This document shows, piece after piece, positions 37,513 to 46,862 of a stretch of DNA of 64,000 nucleotides (the stretch's first letter is position 1; every line of letters starts with the position of its first letter). The notes below the pieces were generated by a model, which was given only the letters and a program-made list of their open reading frames with translations, was not told where the DNA came from and ran no database searches. Source of the stretch: Zygnema circumcarinatum (Eukaryota; Streptophyta; Zygnematophyceae; Zygnematales; Zygnemataceae); contig CM074814.1 in assembly GCA_037447605.1 (NCBI GenBank), positions 651,865-715,864 on the forward strand, written 5' to 3'. Position numbers and translations under genes: made by a program.

Positions 37513-38211
37513 ACACAAGATCCATGGAACGGAGCATTGCAATGGAACAATTCGAGTGGTAGTTCACGAGGGAGTGAGGGAGAGAGAGAGAGAGAGTGGG
37601 ATTGATAGCCCGGAAGGGACACGCAAGGCTAAACCGAGTCAAGAGGGTTAAGGATGGGAATAGGAAGCAAAGCATTAAATCTCAGCCATGGCCATGCATG
37701 GTTGTATGAACCTCTGAACATCGTTTTGAGTAGGGTTGGTGGCACATGGAAATGTACATACTGTAAAAACCAATTTTTTGATCATTACAGTCAAATCCAA
37801 GGTCAACGAGCGGAGCTTATCTGAGTATTCCCTTCGCATCCTGTACTTCGCTGATTCTAATAAGAAATCAAGTTCCATGATGCCATACATTTGCTACATG
37901 TGCTGGAGTTGCGTCAGATCCAGAACTTCGATGAAGACAGATGGTTGTATTGAAGCTATCTTTCTAGCCCCGACTCACTCCTACCATCGCTTGCTGATCT
38001 ACTCTGGTGCCGAAAGCCTCTGCCTACTTTCTTCCACTTGAACGGCTCTCTTTCTCTTCCGTTGTTACCCTACCTCTCCTAAAAATGCACAAATACAACG
38101 CAGTTCCGGAAAGGTTGCCATATGTCCACATGATCCCTCCTTCATAATCCAGCATTACTGTTTCAATGTGACTATCCCTGACTGTCATGTAGTTCCCATG
38201 CGTCTCTATGA
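37513..38211. other. Convergent 3' region between SOD copy B and LGP paralogue 1
   Basis: No gene was seen. It should contain both 3' UTRs. The last ~130 bp before the LGP stop are partly repeated downstream of the second paralogue (~41440-41520, 'GATTGCAACTT...CCATAC'). Confidence 0.45.
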
Positions 38212-39138
38212 TCATTGAACTTTCACAGTCCATCCATCAAAGGCGGCCTTCCGCTTCCTGTCAAACTCTTGCCCCTTCGGAACAAACTGAACAGGAATAG
38301 AGGTCAGGCCTGAGAGTTTGAAAGCCCAGAGCCGTCTGTTGTCAAGAGACCAATAATCGGATTGGTTGCACTTCACAACCCGAATAACTGGTATATCTTT
38401 AAGACGAACACTTCCGCTGGCAAGGTCCTTCGCAAGGTCGAAAATGCTGCCAAACCCATCCTTAAAGTGAGAAGAGATTGTTGACTGAGTGAACCTGATT
38501 TTTTGAGGAGGAAGATAGTAGACACTCTTTTCTTCTTCATGTGCTTTGATGGCTTCATCAAAAGCGTCGTTCACATCCCAACTGTTAAGACCTGCAAAGT
38601 CAAAGATTGCATAGGCTCCCTTACATCCAAAAACTACATCCCTTGCACCATGTAGTGAAACCGCCAACGAGTCATCCGGTGTGTCGCAACGTGTCTGTTT
38701 ATTGCCAAGTAATAGCCACCAGTCTCCATTACTAGCTAGGGCTAACTTCTCAGGATCGATACCCTTCTGCCTGTAGGAATTAAACCTGTCCCTATGCCGT
38801 TTGCCAAGAAAATTCGCATATCCTGAAGTGAAGCGTACAAAAAAGGTCCGATTCGGACCAAACGACACATATTTAATACCTAAGCTGACATTTTCACGAA
38901 TGAGCTCGTCAAAAGCCGGCGGAGTATTCCCAAAGTAGCATTTCCCGTCCGCAAACTTGACAAACCATTCCTGCAAGGGACCAAGCGCCAGGAAAGCGAC
39001 AGGCGGAAGCGCCTTGTTGCGGCTGGACAGCTTGTTGTGCAAAGGCGTCGGTAAGCCGGAAAATCTCTGACTCCCATCGCAGAAACGGATGTAGAATGAG
39101 CCTTTAGGGCCTAGAGCCACCAGCTGAACGCCTGCCAT
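38212..39138 (-). CDS. LGP-repeat / DNRRL protein, paralogue 1 (uncharacterised family)
   Basis: An intronless 308-residue frame. The N-terminal ~120 residues hold three ~50-residue repeats, each starting (V/L)xLGPxGxFxxRFxDG or a variant and ending in a short helix: VALGPKGSFYIRFCDG, LALGPLQEWFVKFADG and VSFGPNRTFFVRFTSG. A degraded fourth follows (LALASNGDWWLLLGN). The C-terminal third contains IRFTQSTISSHFKDG, then IPVIRVVKC and YWSLDNRRLWAFK. A 'TQ-x-SI...F.DG...P.IRV...SLDNRRL' layout recurs in scattered eukaryotic and bacterial proteins with a proposed ParB/sulfiredoxin-like fold, but I cannot name the family. No signal peptide. Function unknown. GA/CT-rich sequence lies immediately upstream. 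Confidence 0.8.
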   Translation of the reverse strand: MAGVQLVALGPKGSFYIRFCDGSQRFSGLPTPLHNKLSSRNKALPPVAFLALGPLQEWFVKFADGKCYFGNTPPAFDELIRENVSLGIKYVSFGPNRTFFVRFTSGYANFLGKRHRDRFNSYRQKGIDPEKLALASNGDWWLLLGNKQTRCDTPDDSLAVSLHGARDVVFGCKGAYAIFDFAGLNSWDVNDAFDEAIKAHEEEKSVYYLPPQKIRFTQSTISSHFKDGFGSIFDLAKDLASGSVRLKDIPVIRVVKCNQSDYWSLDNRRLWAFKLSGLTSIPVQFVPKGQEFDRKRKAAFDGWTVKVQ

Positions 39139-39225
39139 CGCCCGGCTAAAGCAAAAAACTCTCGCAAATACAGAAGCCTAAACTCTCTGCCCCCCTCACT
39201 CTCTCTCTCTCTCTCCCTCTCTACC

Positions 39226-39256
<31 letters not shown>

Positions 39257-41524
39257 CCCTCTCTACCTCTCTCTCTCCCTCTCTCTCGCTCTCTCTCTCT
39301 CCCCTCTCTCTGCCCACTTTCTCTCGCCTCTCTTTGCTCTCTCTGCTCTCTCGCCTCTCTCTGCTCTCTCTCCCACTCGCCTCTCTGCTCTCTCCCCCTC
39401 TCACCTGCTTCCAACTCCCTGCGGCATTGCTGCAGCGCGAGGCTGTTTACTACTGGAAAGCGGGCGGGCACAGTACAAGTCCAGCCTTTTTTCTCGAAGC
39501 ACCTATCCGTCAATTCCCGAATGACCTGTCAGGTGTCGTTTCCATGTTAAAAGAGGAGAGAAAATGGCATTGATCTCACGATGGCGATGTACGGAACCAG
39601 AGACCGTACAACGTTGTTGGGACATTTAGACTCTCTAGAGGACTAAGAACTGGGCGCGGACGTGAAGCGACAAGGTTCCACAGATCGGACCATTAGACAA
39701 ACCAGTCGACTGGTTGGCAACCAGTGGTTGCGGACCGAAACAACCATTCGACTGGTTGCCAACCAGTGGCTCAGGACCGAAACAACCATTCGACTGGTTT
39801 GGAACCAGTGGATGCCACTGGTTCGCAACCATTCGACTGGTTGCCAACCAGTGCCGCCGGATCTAAACAACCATTCGATTGGTTGCCAACCAGTGCTGCC
39901 GGATCGAAACAACCATTCGACTGGTTTGGAACCAGTGGCGCAGGACTGAAACAACCATTCGACTGGTTCGGAACCAGTGATCCAATGGTTGGCAACCATT
40001 GAATTTCTGAAATTATGACTTTTTGCAAAAATGGGTCGTATGTGTTTTTTGGTGGGTTGCCAACCGTTGACAACTAGTGTAACAGGCCTGATGCGTACAG
40101 ATGCGTACGGATTCGTACAGCGAGTGGTACGGTTGTACAAAGATTCTGTACGGCTGAACCGTAATAGTTTTCTCCGAAACGCCGACGGCATTTTGGTAAC
40201 TGTAGCGTTCAGTTCGCTACAACTAGTGATTTAATGGTTGCCAACCATTTGATTTAATGGATATAACCATTCGACTGGTTGCCAACCAGTGCCGCCAGAT
40301 CGAAACAACCATTCGACTGGTTGCCAACCAGTGGTTGCGGACCGAAACAACCATTCGACTGGTTGCCAACCAGTGGTTGCGGACCGAAACAACCATTCGA
40401 CTGGTTGCCAACCAGTGGTTGCGGACCGAAACAACCATTCGACTGGTTGCCAACCAGTGGCATCCACTGGTTCCAAACCAGTCGACTGGTTGCCAACCAG
40501 TAGACGTCCAACCATTGCCATCCAATGGTTGTCCAATGGTTGCCGATCCACTGGTCCGAACTGTGAGGTTCGTCGCGCCAACACGGGACGTGACAAGTTC
40601 TGAACCGTGACGTGACGAAACGCATCCCGGCGTTTGTACGAACGCGTGGACGCGACGTGACAGGTTTCGGAACATTCACATTTGAAGCCGGGCGCGCGCA
40701 TGCGAGTTCGGAATTTGTACGGACGCGCGAAACGAAGCGCGAACGGGAGCGCGGACGGGGCCCCGACGGCAGCCGGAAACGGCTAAGGGCCGTAGAAGGG
40801 GACTGGAGACGGGGAAGGGGCACGGAGTCGTTGAATGAAGCATGCGATATACGGGCAACAGCGACAACAAAAAACACAAAATTACAGCCATTTTTCCACA
40901 TGACGCCGCCTACTTTTCTTGCTGCCGCGTTGCTCAGAATTGGGAATACAAAACGTTGAAAGAGCAAAGCCTCTTGGATTACACTAATGTCAGGAGAACA
41001 CACTTTATGAAAAAGAACCTCGAGTTATAGTACAAAATTGAGAAATGTATCACAATTATCGGCTGTTTTTACGATCCAACCTGAGCACTGTAAGAGTGCG
41101 AGAGGACTTCACACTGGTTCTCAACCTGAACGTGACTCGATGCTGCTTCTGCAAAAACTGTCATTCAGACCTAATCAGACAGTCCATCACATTACTTGCT
41201 GGCGACTGTACAGTATTTGCAACAGTGTGATGGAATTGATTCAATGGAATCAGTCCCATAGCTTGGACGAATGTGAACTATTGCTACTTAAATTCCTGAC
41301 CCTTTCTAACCCTGTCTCCCTCTTTCGCGTTTTTCCACTCTACACCTCTAACCACTCCTCGCCCTCTACCACTGAATTCCATTTCGTCGCCTCCCATCTA
41401 TCAACCATTGGAATACAAGTTCATTCAATTCATTCAGTTCAAGTTTGATTGCAACTTCACAATCCTCGACTGCCATACTCTATGCTCCTTTGTAGTGAAA
41501 GTTATCATTACATGCCTTTCGTCT
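39139..41524. other. Spacer between LGP paralogues: CT tract, module-M fragment, minisatellite, GC-rich patch
   Basis: From left to right: a long CT/GA tract (~39195-39400, promoter side of paralogue 1), a partial module M on the minus strand (39562-39595), the 42-bp minisatellite in two blocks, a GTAC-rich insert (~40085-40155) with the hairpin-like CTGTAGCGTTC...GCTACA, a CG-rich patch (~40580-40790), and AT-rich sequence to the paralogue 2 stop. No gene was recognised. Confidence 0.65.
39700..40512 (+). repeat. 42-bp palindromic minisatellite, two blocks
   Basis: Block 1 (~39700-40000) and block 2 (~40262-40512) have units spaced exactly 42 bp apart; starts of CATTCGACTGG in block 2 fall at ~40268, 40310, 40352, 40394 and 40436. 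There are about 13 units in total. Each contains the near-perfect palindrome ACTGGTTGCCAACCAGT, or the variant ACTGGTTTGGAACCAGT, then GGTTGCGGACCGAAACAACC. Because 42 is a multiple of three, the array stays open in several frames on both strands, producing false repeat proteins. Confidence 0.95.
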
Positions 41525-42460
41525 CTACGACCACCGAACTTTCACAGTCCATCCATCACCGGCGGTCTTCCGCTTCCTGTCAAACTTTTGCCCCTTTGGA
41601 ACAAACTGAACAGGAATAGAGGTCAAGCCTGAGAGTTTGAAAGCCCAGAGCCGCTTGTTGTCAAGAGACCAATATTCGGTTTCGTTGCACTTCACAACCC
41701 GAATAGCTGGCACATCTTTAGGCTGAACACTTCCATTACCAAGATCCCTTGCAAGATCGAAAATGCTGCCGAACCCATTCTGAAACTTGTATGATATTGT
41801 TGACTGAGTGTACCTGATAATGTCAGGAGAAACATAGGACACAAGCTCGGTTTCCTCATAACCAATGTCTTCATCAAAATCATCGTTCACGTTCCAAGTA
41901 AGACCTTTCGAGTCAAACACGGCATAGGCTCCTTCACATCCAAAAACTACATCAGTTGCACGATGTAGGTCAGCTACCAACGAGGCATCCTGCGTGCCGT
42001 AACGTATCGTTTTATTGTCAAGTAATGTCCACCAGTCTCCATTACTACCTAGGGCTAACTTCTCAGGAACGATATTATTCCGCCCGTAGGATGCAAACCT
42101 GTCCCTATGCCGTTGGCAAAGAGACTCCGTATAAGCGTATCCATTCGTGAACCGTACAAAATAGGTTTGGTTTGGACCAAACGACACATATTCAATATCT
42201 AGGCTGAGATTTTTTTCAAGAATGAGCTCGCCAAAATCCGGCGGAGTATTCTCCCAGTAGCATTTCTCATCCTCAAACTTAACAAACCATTCCCCCGAGG
42301 GACCAAGCGCCAGGAAAGCGACAGGCGGAAGCTTCGGGTTGCGGCTGTTCAGCTTGTTGTGCAAAGTCGTCGGTAAGCCCCTCCAACTCTGATCTCCATC
42401 GTCGAAACGGACATAGTACGAGCCTTCAGGGCCTAGAGCCACAAACTCAACGTCAGCCAT
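41525..42460 (-). CDS. LGP-repeat / DNRRL protein, paralogue 2 (uncharacterised family)
   Basis: Intronless, 311 residues. The start is the ATG at 42460 (MADVEFVALGPEG), aligned with paralogue 1; the frame is open further upstream only through low-complexity CT sequence. It keeps the three LGP repeats (VALGPEGSYYVRFDDG, LALGPSGEWFVKFEDE, VSFGPNQTYFVRFTNG), the NGDWWTLLDNK strand, IRYTQSTISYKFQNG, PAIRVVKC and YWSLDNKRLWAFK. One Arg of the DNRRL motif is Lys here. The C-terminal ~60 residues (LSGLTSIPVQFVPKGQ.FDRKRK) are nearly identical to paralogue 1, and divergence is highest in the middle. Both copies look intact, with no frameshifts, which suggests selection. Function unknown. Confidence 0.8.
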   Translation of the reverse strand: MADVEFVALGPEGSYYVRFDDGDQSWRGLPTTLHNKLNSRNPKLPPVAFLALGPSGEWFVKFEDEKCYWENTPPDFGELILEKNLSLDIEYVSFGPNQTYFVRFTNGYAYTESLCQRHRDRFASYGRNNIVPEKLALGSNGDWWTLLDNKTIRYGTQDASLVADLHRATDVVFGCEGAYAVFDSKGLTWNVNDDFDEDIGYEETELVSYVSPDIIRYTQSTISYKFQNGFGSIFDLARDLGNGSVQPKDVPAIRVVKCNETEYWSLDNKRLWAFKLSGLTSIPVQFVPKGQKFDRKRKTAGDGWTVKVRWS

Positions 42461-44595
42461 TGCCCGGATGGAGCCAAAGCTTCCGCAACTACGGAAGCCT
42501 GTGCTCTCTGCTCTCTCTCCCTTCCTCCCTCCCTCCCTCTCTCTATTTTTCTCTCTCCCTCTCTCTTCGAGACGGCCACCTCTGTGCCTGCTCGACGCGA
42601 TCGGGTACGTGCGTTTGAGAGAGAGAGGGAGAGAGGGAGAAGAAGAGACAGAGATGAAGCAAAGGGAGTAAGGCGCCGCGAGCGGGTGGGAGGGAAGAGG
42701 ACGCGCACCAGCGGCAGCAACACGCGCTAGGCCGACTCCCATCCTCAGCCGCAGGCTCTGCCCCGCCCCCTCCCTCTTTCTCTCTCCCTCTCTCCCTCTC
42801 CCTCTCCCTCCCTCTCTCTCTCTCCCTCTCCCACTCTCCCCCTCTCTCTCTTTCTCTCCCTCGCCCTCCCTCTCGCTCCCTCTCCCACCCTCTCTTCGCT
42901 CTCAACGTCTGCTGCGTCCGTCCTCTCTTGGAGGCACCGCCGGCCCGGCTCAAGCAGGCGGCACCGTACGTCACAAGAGCCGTACGATTTCAGACAACTG
43001 GAAACTAAATGAAGAATTGGTTCTGTTTACAGTGGCATTTGAAATACGATCGCGGTGTCTCGAGTACTCGTTTTGGTACTTTTACCCTTTGTACTCTCGC
43101 TGAAGCTGATTTTATACCGTACCTATTTGTTTGTCGTTTAGTACAGAAGTTCGGCGTACCAAATTTGTTTTTTTTTTTCCAGTGTCAGGGCAGCCCGAAA
43201 GACTTTTCGCGTCCGTGGCTTGGAGAATCCACAGTTAGGGCAGCCAAAAAACTTTCCATGTAGGCTCGAAAGTTCGGCTACGGACGTGTATATAAAATGC
43301 ATGGATGTCAATGCAGCCTCGTCGGAACATGCCGAAAATTAGGTCTACGCGCCGCCGGTGAAATGTAGAACCCCTCCCTCGGCCAGCTGCCCAGAAATGG
43401 CCCTGCTCTGAACGCAGTCCTCGTCTCAACCCTAACCCTAACTTTTATACACCGAATTCCAATCCTAGTCTACCGTATTCATAATCCACGGCCACGACGT
43501 CCTCTGATGCTTCTTTTTAAAAGTTTTCAGATTCCGTCCACGTCAATCGGGGCAATCCTCCTCTTCTTGCAGATCTTCCTCTTCCACTTCCTCGTACTCT
43601 TGCTTCCTTCCTCTTCCTTCCTATTCTTGCCGGTAGCCTTCCGCCACTCCCTCCCTCCCTCCGCGCGATGTGACGCACATCGGTGACCTTTGCGGCTGCT
43701 AGGAAGGGCTGCGTTGTTGAGCCTAGGCGTAGCTTTCAGATCCTAGCTTTTTTCTTTTTTGCTTAGGTCCTTTGCGACCAGTTCCTCGGGGTTCCCCATG
43801 CTGAGTTTGTCCATGTTCATTTGATGGCCTCGCCATTGTGAGATCAATGCCACATCTTCTCTTCCTGCATGAGTGCGTGACGGACGGAGATGCAGATAAG
43901 GCACCGTAGAGTATAATAAAGTGGTTGTAAAATACAAATGAAAGGGGGAAAATGGTAAATGGGTTTTATTGGGGCTGAGAGCGCCTTTGTGCATTCTTAT
44001 TTTAGGAGAGGACAAGGGAATTGATGTGAATCACACCTTAGTATTGCTCAAAGCCTCTCTGGAACGACAGTCATGAGTTTTGTAGAATAGGGCAACGGAA
44101 GTGACATTACGGTAACAAAATGCACCTGCTGAATTGGAGGCACACATGCAGAGTAGAAAGGAAAGGCAATGTTGAGCATTCCGCATCCTCCCAGTGATCT
44201 CTCTTCATCGACTAAGGCGAAATTACAGGTGACATAATACCAAAATTTTCGGACGAAGCACTTCAGGAAACGGGCAAGAGTCACGACAGCAGCAAAAGCA
44301 ATTTAATGTTTAATCAAAGAACATTTTTTTTAATTTGGCAACAAGCCCTACATGGCATCTCCGAATTTGCTTCCTAATCACGTCCTCACATTGGAATACA
44401 CGACACCAAAAGCACAAAGCGCTTTTCTACATCAAATGTATGGAGCTTAACTTGCCTCCAATTTTAAAAAATAAGCACTTTTCGGCCTCTGAGCACTCCA
44501 TTCTGGCTCTCAGCCTGCACTTGACTCTATGCTGCTCCTGCCAAAACTGTCACTAGACCTAATTTTGCCTTAAATCCCATTCCTGCAAACCCTAC
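42461..44595. other. Intergenic: CT-rich promoter of LGP paralogue 2, repeat A, 3' region of the one-helix gene
   Basis: CT/GA-rich DNA fills ~42505-42900. CCCTAACCCTAA, a short telomere-like string, occurs at ~43428-43442. Repeat A copy 3 follows. From ~43900 to 44595 no signal was seen beyond the expected 3' UTR of the minus-strand one-helix gene. Confidence 0.5.
43676..43860 (+). repeat. Dispersed repeat A, copy 3
   Basis: Matches copies 1 and 2 from CGGTGACCTTTGCGG through GGTCCTTTGCGACCAGTTCCTCG to the module-M hairpin (43823-43837, last pair imperfect) and GTGAGATCAATGCCA. Confidence 0.7.
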
Positions 44596-46075
44596 TTAGT
44601 CTTGGGAAGATCGAAAAATCCCAAAAGCGGTCACTCCTCCTGCAACTGCAACAATCCCAAGGCCGATCGCTGGAAGAGGTGCAGTGACACCGATGGTCTG
44701 CAGAAAAGAAACCCTAAAAAGTGAGTGGCTGGTGGAATAGTGACCTGGAGACAGACCTACAAACCATCACCATTAATCCAAAGGAAGACAACCTACAGCT
44801 ATCCACTTCCTCAACTAATCATACAAACGTTCTAAAGCATGGACAGGCCCATGACACACAAAAAACCGCTCAATTTTAACAAGACTCACAATATGTTTTC
44901 TTCTGAAAAAACTAGCAAAGGCAGCCTTGATAACGCCTTTTAGAAATAAAAAACTACAGACACATACCTCGAGCAAGCCCTTTCCAGTTGTAACTTCGAG
45001 GCCCAAAGCACCAACAAATGCCAACATGGCCACGCGGCCAAGCCATGTATCTATGCTTGTCTTGGAGTCGTCTCCCTCCGCCATACACCGGATTCCTCCT
45101 GCAGCAGCCTTCTGCGATTGTACGGTACTCGCAACAGCTAACCTACGACCTAGAGCACCTGCATAGTATCGAGATTTGAAATATTGGTGCAGTGCTGGTT
45201 TGGGTAAAAGAGGGGTAAGGAGTTTGCGAGGACTTTCCAAAGACAACAATTGAGCGGGCTCTGAGATCCGGATGAGGACGAGGGCGACGGAGCTGAGAAA
45301 GAGCGAAAGAATGAGAGAAGGAAAGGGAGAGGGAGAGAAAGAGAGAGAGGGGAAGAGAGAGAGGGAGGAGAATGGGAGGGGAGATCGAGGGCGGGCGGGA
45401 AAAGGGTGGGAGCAGGGAACATGGGGAGAAGAAAAGGAGAAGGAAATTGTTGCACCTGTGGCATTCCCTTTTAGAAAGTCTGTGGAGATTGCGCCTGAAG
45501 AATATGACATAGCGCGGACATGGCTCCTGGTGAAGCCTTTAACTGAAGTTGTGCCGGTTCTGTGACTTGCAGAAACAGCTGAACGGAGAGTCGCAGACCC
45601 TGTTCAGCAACAGCATGTAAAAAAGGGATTATCAGGGCAACGCACAGCTACGTCAATTTCGACACTGAAAAAAACAACAACAAAAGGAAACGTTTCTGCA
45701 TGTTGCAAACGTTTTGAACTGTTGACCTTGGAAAGATGCAGAGTTTCTAATTGAGTAGGAGGTTTTGTAAATCTGATTGTGAATTACGTCAAGGTGCATT
45801 ATGTCAAAAATAGCGCAAAGCTAGTAGATGCTTAATGAGCATAGCTTGAAATGCTTTCCATTCGCTGTCACTGGACTTGCGACGTATACCAATCGTGCAT
45901 TGCATAATTCGATAGATTCGCTTGTTCTCGAATGCACTCATTACTACAAATGCGACTTTCAGAAAAATAATGTTTTCAGTTGATGTATTCAGCACCAAAA
46001 TGTAAGGTTCGCCCGGAACAGAAACATACCTGAAGAGGAAGAGACACAGCAAACGGTTCTGCAGGCGACCTCCAT
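44596..46075 (-). CDS. One-helix LHC-like (OHP/SEP/LIL-type) plastid protein
   Basis: Four exons (46075-46030, 45578-45456, 45158-44968, 44697-44596) close in frame at 153 residues. The first ~95 residues are Ser/Thr/Arg rich with few acids, a typical transit peptide. The mature part has a chlorophyll-binding-type helix, DTWLGRVAMLAFVGALGLEV, which carries the G-R-x-A-M core of LHC helix I. Next comes the TGKGLLE turn shared with stress-enhanced and high-light-induced proteins, then a second hydrophobic segment (AIGLGIVAVAGGVTAFGIF) and an SSQD end. It therefore resembles two-helix SEP or LIL-type proteins more than true one-helix OHP1. Likely a thylakoid photoprotective protein. The exact subfamily is uncertain. 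Confidence 0.85.
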
Positions 46076-46862
46076 AGCTGCAAGCACATGTGGAGGAGAA
46101 CTGTGAGTTAGACAACCACTGTTAGCTGTGCATAATCCTATGAGTATTCTGCGGCAGCAGCTAGGCAACGTTCAAAAGACAAATGTTGCGGACTAAGCAT
46201 GAAGGCTGGAGAGAAAGCAGGCGAGCACAAAAAGCTGCGCAATATTCAGTGTATCTTGAAATGGAGTGAATTCAAAACGCAGAGAGACAGTGGGCGAGGG
46301 AGGGAGGGAGGGAGAGAGGGAGGGAAGGGAGGGAGAGGTAGATTACTGGCGCCATGCATTACATCTTACCTTACAAGGAGAATATACGGCAAGCGACGAG
46401 AAAATGCCCCTTGAACGAAATCCCTAAAAGATGCTCGAAGGCAAAAGCAGGGCAGGAAGAGCAGGGAGGAGGGGGCTACAAAGTGACCTGCCCTGCAACT
46501 CTACAAGAAGTCGCGCGTCTTCCAATGGAAATCCGCCACGTGTACATAATTGCATACGTGACGAATTCTTATTGGCTAATATTCGAGTGGAGGCCGCGCT
46601 CACAACGGAGAAGAGGCGCCCCAAAAAGCGACGACGACTAAAAGTAGAATCTCAAGTGCGAACACTTGAATGGAGGATCAAGTTGAGCTACTTAACAACG
46701 GTCACTGATTGGCCGATGAATAGTTGATCTAAATAGTGGAACCTGGATACTGATGTGATCAACTTGTGGATCCTGGATCAACCCGTCTGCCCACGGACTC
46801 ACGGAGTCCACTTCTTCCCCCCCCGTCACCGCCGCCACGTGGCGCGTCGATCGGCGTGCCAC
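46076..46862. promoter_or_regulatory. Divergent promoter between the one-helix gene and the J-domain gene
   Basis: A 787-bp divergent spacer. It contains a GGGA/GA-rich tract (~46290-46340) and a CCACGTGT site (~46536). Near the J-domain gene is a CCGCCACGTGGCG G-box (~46830). G-boxes are targets of bHLH/bZIP factors in light and stress regulation. Confidence 0.4.

Noticed and set aside
39700-40512. CRISPR-like appearance of regularly spaced repeats
   Set aside because: The repeats are contiguous 42-bp units without unique spacers, in a eukaryotic nuclear setting.
40254-41003. Long open frames through the 42-bp array encoding repeats such as WQPVEWLFRSATTG and DWLPTSGCGPKQPF
   Set aside because: The 42-bp period is a multiple of three, so several frames on both strands stay open automatically. 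There are no start, splice or family features.
43428-43442. CCCTAACCCTAA as an interstitial telomere
   Set aside because: Only about two units; AAACCCTAAA-like strings are common in introns throughout the window.
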